Shown here: piece after piece, positions 8,347 through 16,549 of the stretch
Layout of the letters: each line of letters opens with the position of its first letter
How positions within the stretch are numbered: position 1 is the first letter of the stretch
NCBI GenBank assembly: GCA_035525785.1
Contig: DATLDQ010000076.1
Location: forward strand, 1-42,855
Length of the DNA stretch: 42,855 nt
DNA from: CADEED01 sp035525785
Lineage (GTDB): Bacteria; Pseudomonadota; Gammaproteobacteria; Steroidobacterales; Steroidobacteraceae
Reading direction: 5' to 3'
The notes under the pieces: generated by a model
The model's database searches: none
Told to the model about the DNA's origin: nothing
Seen by the model: only the letters and a program-made list of their open reading frames with translations
Made by a program: the position numbers and the translations under genes

Positions 8347-8535
8347 CTCTGTGGGCATCGACGTCGCCCGACGCTAAAAACGCTTTGATCCGCGCAATTC
8401 CGTTAGCTTGGTCAAATAATGATCATCTCGTTAAAGCGTGGAAAATCATCATGTTACATGGTCTTTATCCTGCAACAGGATTGAAACCTGCCGTAATGCC
8501 CTTGTTTACGCATCCATGACCGAGCAGCTGTGAAT

Positions 8536-8557
8536 AAAAACGCTCCGAGGCAGGGCG
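8536..8557 (-). terminator. Weak terminator candidate after hemW
   Basis: On the minus strand CGCCC and GAGCG (one mismatch) form a short stem followed by TTTTTATT. It lies just beyond the hemW stop and would end the PP2C-rph-rdgB-hemW transcript. The stem is weak. Confidence 0.3.
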
Positions 8558-8562
8558 GTTGC

Positions 8563-9720
8563 TCAGACCTCACGCGCCGAATCCTTGGCCGGAAGCAGAT
8601 CGACGAGTATCTCGTTGAGAAACCGGAAGCCCTGGGGCGTCGCGCGCCATTTGTAGGACTCATGCTCGACCAGTCCGCGCGCCAGGGCCGTGCTTAACGC
8701 CTGGTCCAGTACCGCCGCCGGCAGGCCGGTGCGCTCCTCGAAGAGTGACTCCGGGAAGCCGTCCGCGAGCCGGAAGGCATTCATCGCGAACTCGAACGGC
8801 AATTCCGCGGATTGCACGAACCTGCGCGTCACCGCGCCCGGATCCGAGCCGAGATAGCGCCGTGGTTCGCGCCATTGCTGGGTTCGCACGATCCGCCCAT
8901 CCGGGCCGGTGATCTTGCCGTGGGCCCCGGCGCCGATGCCCAGGTAATCGCCGAAGGACCAGTAGTTGAGGTTGTGCGCGCAACGGGTGTCGGGTCGCGA
9001 ATAGCCCGACACTTCGTATTGCTCGAACCCCGCTTCGCGCAGCACCCGCAACGAACGCGTCAGCATGTCGTCGACCACTTCGTCGTCCGGCTGCACTGGT
9101 GGCGCGGCCGCGAACAGGGTGCCGGGCTCGATCGTGAGGTGGTACTGAGACATGTGCGCAGGGCGCAGTGCGAGCGCCGCGCGCAGGTCCGCCTCGGCGT
9201 CGTCCGCCGTCTGCCCGGGCAGGGCATACATGAGATCGAGATTGAAGTTCGAGAGGCCTGCGGCATGCAGCTCTTCGGCGGCGCGCCGCGTTTCATCCGC
9301 CGAGTGGATGCGGCCCAGCGTCTTCAGCTGCCTCTCATCGAAGCTCTGCGCGCCCAGAGACACGCGCGTGATGCCAGCGTCGCGGTATTCGGCGAACCGG
9401 CCGCGCTCGATGGTGCCCGGATTGGCCTCGAGCGTGATCTCGATGTCGGCAACGAAACCCTGCCCGGCCCGCGCGTGCTCGAGAAGTGTGCCGATTGCGG
9501 CAGGTGAGAACAGGCTGGGCGTGCCGCCACCCAGAAAGATGCTCGTTAGCCTGCGTCCCGACACGGCCGCGGCCTGCGCATCGAAATCGCGCTTCAGCGT
9601 CTCGATGTAGCGCTGCTCCGGCAGCTCCTCGCGTAACGAATGCGAGTTGAAGTCGCAGTAAGGACACTTCTGCACGCACCAGGGAAAGTGCGCGTACAGG
9701 GCGAGCGGCGGCGCCTTCAT
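8563..9720 (-). CDS. hemW: HemW-type radical SAM protein (heme chaperone)
   Basis: The 385-residue protein begins with a radical SAM CxxxCxxC motif at Cys15, Cys19 and Cys22 (FPWCVQKCPYCDF), followed by GGGTPSLF and EANPGT segments typical of HemW/HemN-like proteins. HemW proteins were long annotated as oxygen-independent coproporphyrinogen III oxidase. They lack its activity and are thought to deliver heme to respiratory enzymes. The C-terminal HemN_C-like domain (about 300-385) is present. Its ATG overlaps the rdgB stop as ATGA, so it is the last gene of a coupled minus-strand operon with rph and rdgB, a common proteobacterial order. Confidence 0.94.
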   Translation of the reverse strand: MKAPPLALYAHFPWCVQKCPYCDFNSHSLREELPEQRYIETLKRDFDAQAAAVSGRRLTSIFLGGGTPSLFSPAAIGTLLEHARAGQGFVADIEITLEANPGTIERGRFAEYRDAGITRVSLGAQSFDERQLKTLGRIHSADETRRAAEELHAAGLSNFNLDLMYALPGQTADDAEADLRAALALRPAHMSQYHLTIEPGTLFAAAPPVQPDDEVVDDMLTRSLRVLREAGFEQYEVSGYSRPDTRCAHNLNYWSFGDYLGIGAGAHGKITGPDGRIVRTQQWREPRRYLGSDPGAVTRRFVQSAELPFEFAMNAFRLADGFPESLFEERTGLPAAVLDQALSTALARGLVEHESYKWRATPQGFRFLNEILVDLLPAKDSAREV

Positions 9721-10334
9721 CGGTCAGCCCGCGGGAATCGCGCGAGAAATGCGTTGAGCGCCTGCGCGCGGTGACTCTTCAGGTTTTTTTCCGCCGCCGG
9801 CATCTCGGCGACGGTACGCGTGTCGCCGACGGGCACGAAGGACGGATCGTAGCCAAAGCCGCCGCTGCCGCGGCGCTCTTCGATGATGTGGCCTTGCCAA
9901 CTGCCTTCGCCCACGAGCGGCAGGGGATCGTCGGCGTACGCCACGTACACGATCACGCAGCGATAGCGCGCGCCGCGTTCGGCCGCCCGCAAGCCCGACA
10001 ACGCCGCGAGCAGCTTGTCGAGATTGGCCGCGTCGGTCGCGGCATCGCCCGCATATCGCGCCGAGTGCACGCCGGGCGCGCCTTGCAGCGCGTCGACTTC
10101 GATGCCCGAGTCGTCGGCGATCGCGGGCAGCCCCGTGATGCGCGCGGCGTTGCGCGCCTTGATCAGCGCATTGTCGAGGAAGGTGCTGCCGGTTTCCGGC
10201 GGAGGCTCGATGCCGAAATCGGACTGCCGGGACAGCGTGAATCCGCGGCCCGCGAGAAGCTCGCAGAACTCGCGCAGCTTGCCGGCATTGGAACTGGCCA
10301 GCACCACGCGTGGAGAGGTGGCCGCTGTTGTCAT
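9717..10334 (-). CDS. rdgB: XTP/dITP diphosphatase (house-cleaning NTPase)
   Basis: The product (205 residues from this start) is a Ham1/RdgB enzyme that hydrolyses XTP, dITP and ITP to monophosphates and keeps deaminated purines out of nucleic acids. The N-terminal VLASSNAGKLREF substrate-binding segment, ETGSTFLDNALIKAR and the IADDSGIEVDAL catalytic segment are all present, as is GGFGYDPSFVP near residue 160. I chose ATG 10334 (MTTAATS), which has GAG five bases upstream, over an in-frame TTG at 10346. It lies 20 bp after rph and overlaps hemW by four bases. Confidence 0.95.
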   Translation of the reverse strand: MTTAATSPRVVLASSNAGKLREFCELLAGRGFTLSRQSDFGIEPPPETGSTFLDNALIKARNAARITGLPAIADDSGIEVDALQGAPGVHSARYAGDAATDAANLDKLLAALSGLRAAERGARYRCVIVYVAYADDPLPLVGEGSWQGHIIEERRGSGGFGYDPSFVPVGDTRTVAEMPAAEKNLKSHRAQALNAFLARFPRADR

Positions 10335-10354
10335 TCGCTCAACCAATCACGCGC

Positions 10355-11077
10355 TCAGGCGGAGCGCACCTCGGTCTGCAGCTGGAACAGCGTCGCGACG
10401 CCTCCCGCCGCGAGATTCAGCAGCGCATCCAGCTCGTGCCGCCGGAAAGCGTGGCCTTCGGCCGTGCCTTGCACCTCGATGAACCCGCCACCGTTGTTCA
10501 TGACGACGTTCATGTCGGTTTCGGCGCAGGAATCCTCCGCGTAGTCGAGGTCGAGCACCGGCACGCCGTTGCAGATGCCCACGGATACCGCCGCCACCTG
10601 GCCATGCAATGGCGAGCTGGAAATCAGTCGTTTCGCGAGCAGTGCATCGCAGGCGTCGGCCAGCGCCACGAAGCTGCCCGTGATGGCCGCCGTGCGTGTG
10701 CCGCCGTCGGCTTGCAGCACGTCGCAGTCGAGCGTGATCGAGCGCTCACCCAGCGCGGCGAGGTTGGTCACGGCGCGCAAGGACCGGCCGATCAGCCGCT
10801 GGATCTCCTGTGTGCGGCCGGTCTGCTTGCCTTTCGCCGCCTCGCGCGCGCTGCGCGTATGGGTGGCGCGCGGCAGCATGCCGTACTCCGCCGTGACCCA
10901 GCCTTGGTTCTTGCCGCGCAGGAAACCCGGCACCGTTTCTTCGACACTGGCGGTGCACAGCACGCGCGTGCTGCCGAACTCGACCAGCACCGAACCCTCG
11001 GCGTGCTTGGTGAAATGGCGGGTGAATCGTACGGCGCGCAGCTCATCGGCGGCGCGACCGCTGGGGCGCGCGCTCAT
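10355..11077 (-). CDS. rph: Ribonuclease PH
   Basis: The 240-residue product is a full-length RNase PH, a phosphate-dependent 3'-5' exoribonuclease that trims tRNA 3' ends. It has the conserved start RPSGRAADELRAV, GSTRVLCTASVEE, the SRSARE-like patch (here TRSAREAAKGKQTGRTQEIQRLIGR, basic RNA-binding region) and LDCDVLQADGGTRTAAITG. No truncation of the C-terminus is seen, unlike in E. coli K-12. Its ATG overlaps the stop of the upstream phosphatase gene by one base (TGATG). Confidence 0.96.
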   Translation of the reverse strand: MSARPSGRAADELRAVRFTRHFTKHAEGSVLVEFGSTRVLCTASVEETVPGFLRGKNQGWVTAEYGMLPRATHTRSAREAAKGKQTGRTQEIQRLIGRSLRAVTNLAALGERSITLDCDVLQADGGTRTAAITGSFVALADACDALLAKRLISSSPLHGQVAAVSVGICNGVPVLDLDYAEDSCAETDMNVVMNNGGGFIEVQGTAEGHAFRRHELDALLNLAAGGVATLFQLQTEVRSA

Positions 11078-11826
11078 CAGGCGTTCCCGATCCAGCGGAC
11101 GACGGCGGCCGTGGTGTTGTCGCTGCCGGCGCCGACAGTGGCGACCGCTTTCTCGGCGAGTTTCACCAGCTCTTCGCGCAACGGCGCGCGGGCGGGCGGG
11201 AAGGCTCCGCCGATGTCGCCATCATCGAGACCGCCCCACAGGCCGTCGGAGCAGACCAGCAGGATGTCATTGGCCTCGAGCGGCTCGCGCATGGAGACCG
11301 TCATCTCCGGCAGGAATGGCTCGCCGCCGAGACAGCACTCGACGAAGTTGCGCATGGGATGCGAGATCGCCTGGTCGGGCGTGATCACGCCTTCGCGCAA
11401 CAGGAATTCGACGTGGCTGTGGTCGCGCGTGCGCTTGAAGACCTTGCCACGGCGCAGAAGATAGACGCGGCTGTCGCCGATGTGCGCCCAGAACGCGCTG
11501 CCGTTCTGCACCAGGCATACCGCGCAGGTGGCGCGCGGGCGCGCCTCGAGCGGCAGGTTGGTACCGAGCTTCACGACCTCTTCGTGCGCCCGGCCCAGTG
11601 TCAGGTGCAGGAAGCCGAGCGGGTCGAGGATGGGTTGCGGCGTGTGCCAGAAGGCTTCGACCAGCACCTTGATGGCGGTCTCCGCGGCCTTCGCACCGTC
11701 GGAGTGACCACCCATGCCATCGATGACGACGAGCAGGGCCGACTGTTCCGAGACCGCGACGGACACGCGATCCTGGTTGTCGGTGCGGCATCCAAGCAGG
11801 CTGACTTCGGCGTATTCGATGCGCAA
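11077..11826 (-). CDS. PP2C-type Ser/Thr protein phosphatase
   Basis: The 249-residue protein has the bacterial PP2C/Stp motifs in order: TDNQDRVSV (motif 1), DGMGGHSDGAKAAE (motif 2, metal-binding Asp), HIGDSRVYLLRRG, RDHSHVEFLLREGVI, CSDGLWGGLDD and the final GSDNTTAAVV. It is predicted to be a cytosolic, Mn/Mg-dependent phosphatase. The start is TTG 11826; no closer ATG preserves motif 1. No partner kinase gene is seen in this window, so its substrate is unknown. It is the first gene of the operon with rph, rdgB and hemW and is divergent from yicC across 77 bp. Confidence 0.92.
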   Translation of the reverse strand: MRIEYAEVSLLGCRTDNQDRVSVAVSEQSALLVVIDGMGGHSDGAKAAETAIKVLVEAFWHTPQPILDPLGFLHLTLGRAHEEVVKLGTNLPLEARPRATCAVCLVQNGSAFWAHIGDSRVYLLRRGKVFKRTRDHSHVEFLLREGVITPDQAISHPMRNFVECCLGGEPFLPEMTVSMREPLEANDILLVCSDGLWGGLDDGDIGGAFPPARAPLREELVKLAEKAVATVGAGSDNTTAAVVRWIGNA

Positions 11827-11903
11827 GGCGTGGTGGGAGGTCTGATAAACTGCCGCGCAGTCTACTGCACGTCGCAGCCCTTAATCCGAGAAGTTCAGAG
11901 CCA

Positions 11904-12767
11904 ATGATCGCCAGCATGACGGGATTCGCACGACGCGAGCAGGCTGGCACCTGGGGCACCCTCACCTGCGAGCTGCGCAGCGTGAATCACCGCTACCTCG
12001 AGCCGGGTTTTCGCCTGCCGGAAGAGTTGCGTCCGCTCGAGTCCGACTTAAGACAGATGCTGGCCAAGCACCTGAAGCGCGGCAAGGTCGACTGCACCGT
12101 GCACCTGCGCGGCGCCCAGGCTGCCGAGCGCGAGCTGCGCCTCGACGCCAACGCCCTTGCGCGCGTGGCGGCTGCGTTGAAGCAGGTGACCTCGGCCATG
12201 CCCGGCACCACCGTGGACGCCGTCGAAGTGCTGCGCTGGCCCGGCGTCATCGAGGCCACGAACCCCGATTCCGAAGCCTTGTTAGGCGCTGGCCGCGTTC
12301 TCTTCCAGCAGACGCTCGACGACCTCGGCGCGATGCGCTTGCGCGAGGGCAAGCGGCTCGGCGACCTCATCGAGCAGCGGTGCGCCAACCTGCTCGCGCT
12401 CGTCGCCCAGGTGCGCACCCGGCTGCCAGACCTGCAGGCACGGATACGCACCCGCCTCATCGAACGCGTTGCGGAGCTGGCCGCATCCGTGGACGGCGAG
12501 CGCATGGAGCAGGAGATCGCCCTGCAGTTGCAGCGCATCGACGTGGCCGAGGAGCTCGATCGCCTCGGCGGCCACATCGAGGAAACGCGGCGCGTCATGG
12601 GTGGCGGCGAAGCTGCCGGCCGGCGTCTCGACTTCCTGATGCAAGAGCTCAATCGCGAAGCCAACACGCTGGCCTCGAAATCGCAGGACCTGGACACCAC
12701 GCGCATCACGGTCGACATGAAGGTGTTGATCGAGCAGATGCGCGAGCAGGTGCAGAACGTCGAATGA
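11904..12767 (+). CDS. yicC: YicC-family endoribonuclease
   Basis: The 287-residue product opens with MIASMTGFARRE, the family hallmark, and ends with the DUF1732 region (GGHIEETRRVM...RRLDFLMQELNREANTLASKSQD). YicC-family proteins have been described as endoribonucleases that take part in RNA decay. The gene is divergent from rph, the usual YicC neighbourhood, and its stop overlaps the gmk start as ATGA, indicating coupling. A possible extended -10 (TGATAAACT) lies near 11843 in the 77-bp divergent gap. Confidence 0.93.
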   Translation: MIASMTGFARREQAGTWGTLTCELRSVNHRYLEPGFRLPEELRPLESDLRQMLAKHLKRGKVDCTVHLRGAQAAERELRLDANALARVAAALKQVTSAMPGTTVDAVEVLRWPGVIEATNPDSEALLGAGRVLFQQTLDDLGAMRLREGKRLGDLIEQRCANLLALVAQVRTRLPDLQARIRTRLIERVAELAASVDGERMEQEIALQLQRIDVAEELDRLGGHIEETRRVMGGGEAAGRRLDFLMQELNREANTLASKSQDLDTTRITVDMKVLIEQMREQVQNVE

Positions 12768-13393
12768 GCGCCGCCCCGGCCGTGCGTCGCGGATCCCTCT
12801 ACGTCATCGCCGCGCCCTCGGGCGCCGGGAAAACGAGCCTGGTGAAAGCGGTACTCGACCGCGACCCCGGACTGCGCGTTTCCATCTCGCACACCACGCG
12901 CAAGCCGCGGCCGCACGAACGCGACGGCGAGCACTATCACTTCGTGTCCATCGACGAATTCCAGCGGCTCGTGGCAGCGGGCGACTTCCTCGAGCACGCC
13001 CAGGTTTTCGACAACTACTACGGCACCAGCCGCGCCGCGGTCGAGGCTCTGTGCGCCAAGGGCATCGACGTGATCCTCGAGATCGACTGGCAGGGCGCGC
13101 GCCAGGTGCGCACGGCGCAGCCGGACTGCCAGACCATCTTCATCCTGCCGCCGTCGCGTCGCTCGCTCGAAGAGCGGCTGCGGAATCGCAAGACCGACAG
13201 TGAGGAAGTGATCCAGCGCCGCCTGCGCGACTCGATCACCGACATGTCCCACTACTCCGAATTCGACCGTGTCATCGTCAACGACCATTTCGAAACCGCG
13301 GTAACGGAGCTGCTCGGCCTGGTCCGCGGCGGCGCGGGTTTCACGGCCGATCGCCCCGAGCTCGCGCCACTGATCAAGGACTTGCTGGGCTAG
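12764..13393 (+). CDS. gmk: Guanylate kinase
   Basis: The 209-residue enzyme converts GMP to GDP with ATP. It has the P-loop APSGAGKTS (about 17-25), the GMP-binding SHTTRKPRPHERDGEHYHF segment, and the lid-region RLRNRKTDSEEVIQRRL. The start ATG overlaps the yicC stop by four bases; a longer upstream frame to 12380 lies inside yicC and is a shadow. Followed by rpoZ and spoT, it is in the conserved gmk-rpoZ-spoT order, which links GMP supply to the (p)ppGpp system. Confidence 0.98.
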   Translation: MSAAPAVRRGSLYVIAAPSGAGKTSLVKAVLDRDPGLRVSISHTTRKPRPHERDGEHYHFVSIDEFQRLVAAGDFLEHAQVFDNYYGTSRAAVEALCAKGIDVILEIDWQGARQVRTAQPDCQTIFILPPSRRSLEERLRNRKTDSEEVIQRRLRDSITDMSHYSEFDRVIVNDHFETAVTELLGLVRGGAGFTADRPELAPLIKDLLG

Positions 13394-13424
13394 ACGGTTC
13401 ACATTCCGATGACTTCCGGCGCCC

Positions 13425-13443
13425 CTGGTCAAAAAATGACCAG
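13425..13443 (+). repeat. 7-bp hairpin in the gmk-rpoZ gap
   Basis: CTGGTCA and TGACCAG form a perfect stem around an A5 loop, 31 bp after the gmk stop. No T tract follows. A weak -10-like TAGACT at 13505-13510 suggests rpoZ may also have its own promoter. The hairpin could attenuate read-through from gmk. Confidence 0.4.
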
Positions 13444-13546
13444 CCGAACCCTGAAACGAGCCGCAAATCCCGGCATATCGTCTCAAAGGCAAGCGTTTTT
13501 CCAGTAGACTCCCCTCCCCCAGATTGCTTGTTTCGCCGAGAGACTC

Positions 13547-13846
13547 ATGGCCCGTGTAACCGTCGAAGATTGCCTGCCCAACGTAGAAAACATTTTCCAG
13601 CTGGTGCTGCTGGCTGCCACGCGAGCGCGTCGCCTGGCCAATGGCGCCGAGCCGACCGTGCCGTGGGAGAACGACAAGCCCACCGTCGTCGCGCTGCGCG
13701 AGATTGCCGAGGGCAACATCACGCCGGAAATGCTCCGTGAGCCCGAGCCGCCGCCGCCGGAAGCGACGCTGCCCGATGCCGACAACCAGTCCCTGTTCCG
13801 CGCGCCGCAATTCGGTCTGCAAGGCGATCGTGGCGAGCAGGAATAA
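13547..13846 (+). CDS. rpoZ: RNA polymerase omega subunit
   Basis: The 99-residue product starts MARVTVEDCLPNVENIFQLVLLAATRARRL, the omega signature. Omega binds the beta-prime subunit, aids its folding and contributes to one of the ppGpp sites on RNA polymerase. The C-terminal part (from about residue 60) is acidic and Pro-rich, as is usual in gammaproteobacteria. It lies directly upstream of spoT in the standard order. Confidence 0.98.
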   Translation: MARVTVEDCLPNVENIFQLVLLAATRARRLANGAEPTVPWENDKPTVVALREIAEGNITPEMLREPEPPPPEATLPDADNQSLFRAPQFGLQGDRGEQE

Positions 13847-13886
13847 CACCACCGCCTGATCCCTTCTTCAGGAGCGCTCGCGCGCC

Positions 13887-16070
13887 ATGGACCTAGCGTC
13901 GCCGCTCCTTCAGCTCCTGCCCAGTGCCCGGCGACTGCCGGGCCTGCGTGAGCTCGCCAACAGCCTCGAAACCTACCTCGCGCCGGACCAGGTCAAGCGC
14001 ATCCGCGATGCCGCGGAATTCGGCGCCGAGGCGCACGAAGGCCAGAAGCGGCTTTCGGGCGAGCCTTACATCGCGCACCCGCTCGCCGCGGCGCAGATCC
14101 TCGCCGACCTGCATCTCGACCCCGACACGATCATCGCGGCCATCCTGCATGACGTGATCGAGGACACCCCGATCTCGAAGGAAGAGCTCGCCGGCAAGTT
14201 CGGCGCGCCCGTGGCCGAGATCGTCGACGGTGTCACCAAGCTCGACCAGATCCAGTTCAAGTCGCGCGCCGAGGCGCAGGCGGAGAGCTTCCGCAAGATG
14301 GTGCTGGCCATGGTCCGCGACCTGCGCGTGATCCTGGTGAAGCTTGCGGACCGCACGCACAACATGCGCACGCTCGACGCCATGGCGCCCGCGCGCCGCC
14401 GCGCCATCGCGCGCGAGACACTCGACATCTACGCGCCGATCGCCGGCCGGCTCGGCCTCTACAACATGAAGCTCGAGCTCGAGGACCTGGGCTTCAAGGC
14501 GGCTTTCCCGCATCGCTACCGCGTGCTCGAGCGCGCGCTCAAGAAAGCGCGCGGCAACCAGAAGCAGTTCCTCAACAAGATTGCCGAGACGTTGCGCGTG
14601 GCGCTGGCGAAGGCCGACATGAAGGCCGACGTCAGCACGCGCGAGAAACATCTCTACAGCATCTACAGCAAGATGCTGCGCAAGGCCGCGCCGCTCTCGG
14701 AAATCGTCGACGTGTTCGGCCTGCGCATCGTGGTCGACAAGGCCGACTCCTGTTACCGCGCGCTCGGCGTGGTGCACGGCGCGTACAAGCCCATGCCCGG
14801 CCGATTCAAGGATTACATCGCTATTCCGCGCGTGAACGGCTACCAGTCGCTGCACACCACGCTTTTCGGCCCCAACGGAATTCCCATCGAAGTGCAGATC
14901 CGCACCGAGGACATGCACCGCGTGGCCGAGGCGGGCATCGCGGCCCACTGGAAGTACAAGGTCAACGAATTCGAGAGCGGCCAGGACGAGCGCGCGCGCG
15001 AGTGGCTCGCCAATCTCATCGACATGCAGGATGGCGGCAGCTCCGAGGACTTCCTCGAGAGCGTCAAGGTCGACCTGTTCCCCGACAAGGTGTACGTGTT
15101 CACGCCCAAGGGCGAGATCCTGCGCCTGCCCCGCGGCGCCACGGTCGTGGACTTCGCCTACGCCGTGCACACCGACGTCGGCAACCGCTGCGTGGCCGCC
15201 AAGGTAGATAGGCGACTGACGCCCTTGCGTACGCCGCTGCGCAACGGCCAGACGGTGGAGATCATCACGGCCAAGGGCGCGATGCCGAATCCGTCGTGGG
15301 TCAATTTCGTGGTCACGGCGAAGGCGCGCGCCGCCGTGCGCCACTACCTCAAGGGGCTGCGCCGCCAGGAGGCCATCGAGCTCGGCGCGCGCCTGATCAA
15401 CCAGGCGCTCGGCGAATTCCGCATGTCGCTCGACGAGGTCGCGAGTGACACGCTCAACGCGACCGTGGTCGAGCTCGGCATGCACGACGTCGACGAGCTC
15501 TACGAGAAGGTAGGCCTGGGTGAACGCCTGGCGCCGCTGGTCGCGCGACGGTTGTTGCCGACCAAGTCGAGCGACGAGGAAGGCTTCTCGGGGGCACCCG
15601 CCCCGCTGGCAATCGCGGGCACCGAAGGCCTGCTGGTCTCGTATGCGCGCTGCTGCTTCCCGATTCCCGACGACCCGATCTTCGCTTATCTCTCGGCCGG
15701 CCGCGGCGTGGTGGTCCACCGCGAGAATTGCGTGAACGTCGAGGACTATCGCAAGCACCCGGAGAACTGGCTGCCGGTATCGTGGCAGACCACTTCCGAC
15801 AAACTCTTCGGCTCGGAGATCCGCGTCGACGTGGCCAACAAGATGGGTGTACTCGCCGCCGTCGCCGCGGCGATCTCCGCGGGGGACACCAACATCGAGC
15901 GCGTGGCCGTCGAAGAGAAGGATGCCGACTCGTCGTCACTGGTGTTCGAGCTGCGCGTCCGCAACCGCGAACACCTGGCGCGCGTGGTGAAAACCATTCG
16001 CCGGATGCCCGAAGTGCTCAAGGTCACGCGTACAATCGCCAGCCACGGTCGCAACCCGGCGCGCGATTGA
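13887..16070 (+). CDS. spoT: Bifunctional (p)ppGpp synthetase/hydrolase SpoT
   Basis: This 727-residue protein has all domains of a bifunctional RelA/SpoT homologue. The HD hydrolase domain contains HDVIEDTP (His88, Asp89). The synthetase domain contains RFKDYIAIPRVNGYQSLHT (Arg306, Lys308, Asp309); the RFKD form is the one associated with bifunctional enzymes. A TGS domain (VYVFTPKGEILRLPRGATVVDFAYAVHT) and a C-terminal ACT domain (about 650-727) follow. The conserved-Cys region is present (YARCCFPIPDDPI). It should make and break the stringent-response alarmone. The ATG is preceded by CAGGAG at a slightly long spacing. It is followed by ridA and recG. Confidence 0.97.
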   Translation: MDLASPLLQLLPSARRLPGLRELANSLETYLAPDQVKRIRDAAEFGAEAHEGQKRLSGEPYIAHPLAAAQILADLHLDPDTIIAAILHDVIEDTPISKEELAGKFGAPVAEIVDGVTKLDQIQFKSRAEAQAESFRKMVLAMVRDLRVILVKLADRTHNMRTLDAMAPARRRAIARETLDIYAPIAGRLGLYNMKLELEDLGFKAAFPHRYRVLERALKKARGNQKQFLNKIAETLRVALAKADMKADVSTREKHLYSIYSKMLRKAAPLSEIVDVFGLRIVVDKADSCYRALGVVHGAYKPMPGRFKDYIAIPRVNGYQSLHTTLFGPNGIPIEVQIRTEDMHRVAEAGIAAHWKYKVNEFESGQDERAREWLANLIDMQDGGSSEDFLESVKVDLFPDKVYVFTPKGEILRLPRGATVVDFAYAVHTDVGNRCVAAKVDRRLTPLRTPLRNGQTVEIITAKGAMPNPSWVNFVVTAKARAAVRHYLKGLRRQEAIELGARLINQALGEFRMSLDEVASDTLNATVVELGMHDVDELYEKVGLGERLAPLVARRLLPTKSSDEEGFSGAPAPLAIAGTEGLLVSYARCCFPIPDDPIFAYLSAGRGVVVHRENCVNVEDYRKHPENWLPVSWQTTSDKLFGSEIRVDVANKMGVLAAVAAAISAGDTNIERVAVEEKDADSSSLVFELRVRNREHLARVVKTIRRMPEVLKVTRTIASHGRNPARD

Positions 16071-16080
16071 CGCGAGCGCC

Positions 16081-16094
16081 GGTTCGATCGAACC
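16081..16094. repeat. 14-bp perfect palindrome between spoT and ridA
   Basis: GGTTCGATCGAACC starts 11 bases after the spoT stop. It could fold as a 5-bp stem with a 4-nt loop or be a protein-binding site. Its resemblance to a tRNA T-loop (GGTTCGA) is coincidental; no tRNA fits here. Confidence 0.45.
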
Positions 16095-16128
16095 CGCTTT
16101 CTCAAGGTCGATAGTGCAAGGAGAGAAC

Positions 16129-16515
16129 ATGCCCGCTCGCCAGGCCATCCACACGGACCAGGCTCCCAAGGCCATTGGTCCCTACTCGCAAGCCGTGCGC
16201 GTCGGCGACACGGTGTACATGGCGGGCCAGATTCCGCTCGACCCGGCCACCATGCAGATGGTGGAGGGGGATTTCGAGAAAGAGGCGACGCGCGTCTTCG
16301 AAAACATCGAGGCGGTGATCGAGGCGTCGGGCGGTACCTTCGCCAACGTGGTGAAGGTCACGATCTTCCTCACGGACTTCGCGAACTTCGCCAAGGTGAA
16401 CGAGCTCATGGCGAAATATTTCTCCGAACCCTATCCCGCGCGCTCGACCGTGGCCGTGGCGGCGCTGCCGCGCAATGCCCGCGTCGAGATCGAGTGCACG
16501 CTGCACCTGGGCTGA
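16129..16515 (+). CDS. ridA: RidA family reactive imine/enamine deaminase
   Basis: The 128-residue protein is a RidA/YjgF/YER057c member. It has IGPYSQAVRVGDTVYMAGQIPLDP, FANVVKVTIFLTDF, the ARSTVAVAALPRNARVEIE segment with the conserved substrate-binding Arg, and the terminal Glu-containing strand. RidA hydrolyses 2-aminoacrylate released by PLP enzymes such as threonine dehydratase, protecting other PLP enzymes. ATG 16129 is chosen because AAGGAG lies five bases upstream; the in-frame upstream start would place this site inside the gene. It sits between spoT and recG, a conserved order. Confidence 0.96.
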   Translation: MPARQAIHTDQAPKAIGPYSQAVRVGDTVYMAGQIPLDPATMQMVEGDFEKEATRVFENIEAVIEASGGTFANVVKVTIFLTDFANFAKVNELMAKYFSEPYPARSTVAVAALPRNARVEIECTLHLG

Positions 16516-16549
16516 GCCGCTGCGCTTGGGCGCGCCGGCGCCGCATCTC

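Larger units (their letters stand above)
8310..8562. other. hemW-rpmE intergenic region, AT-richer than its surroundings
   Basis: No gene is supported here. The stretch from about 8380 to 8545 is clearly richer in A and T than the flanking genes. It holds a 6-3-6 inverted repeat, ATCCTG-CAA-CAGGAT, at 8467-8481. The DnaA boxes and the distal part of the rpmE promoter are at its left end. An open frame through it lacks any ribosome-binding site or recognisable product. Confidence 0.5.

Noticed and set aside
8467..8486. CRISPR-repeat-like end (GGATTGAAAC) with an inner palindrome
   Set aside because: There is only one copy, with no spacers, leader or cas genes in the window.
8310..8562. Possible chromosomal replication origin because of DnaA boxes and an AT-rich tract
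   Set aside because: Only two good boxes, and no dnaA, dnaN, gidA or parAB nearby; a regulatory or titration site is more likely.
13893..15758. Long open frame antisense to spoT
   Set aside because: Its codons mirror the strongly conserved spoT frame; high GC content produces such shadow frames.
16081..16130. tRNA-like T-loop sequence
   Set aside because: It is a simple palindrome; no acceptor stem, anticodon arm or CCA end can be built around it.
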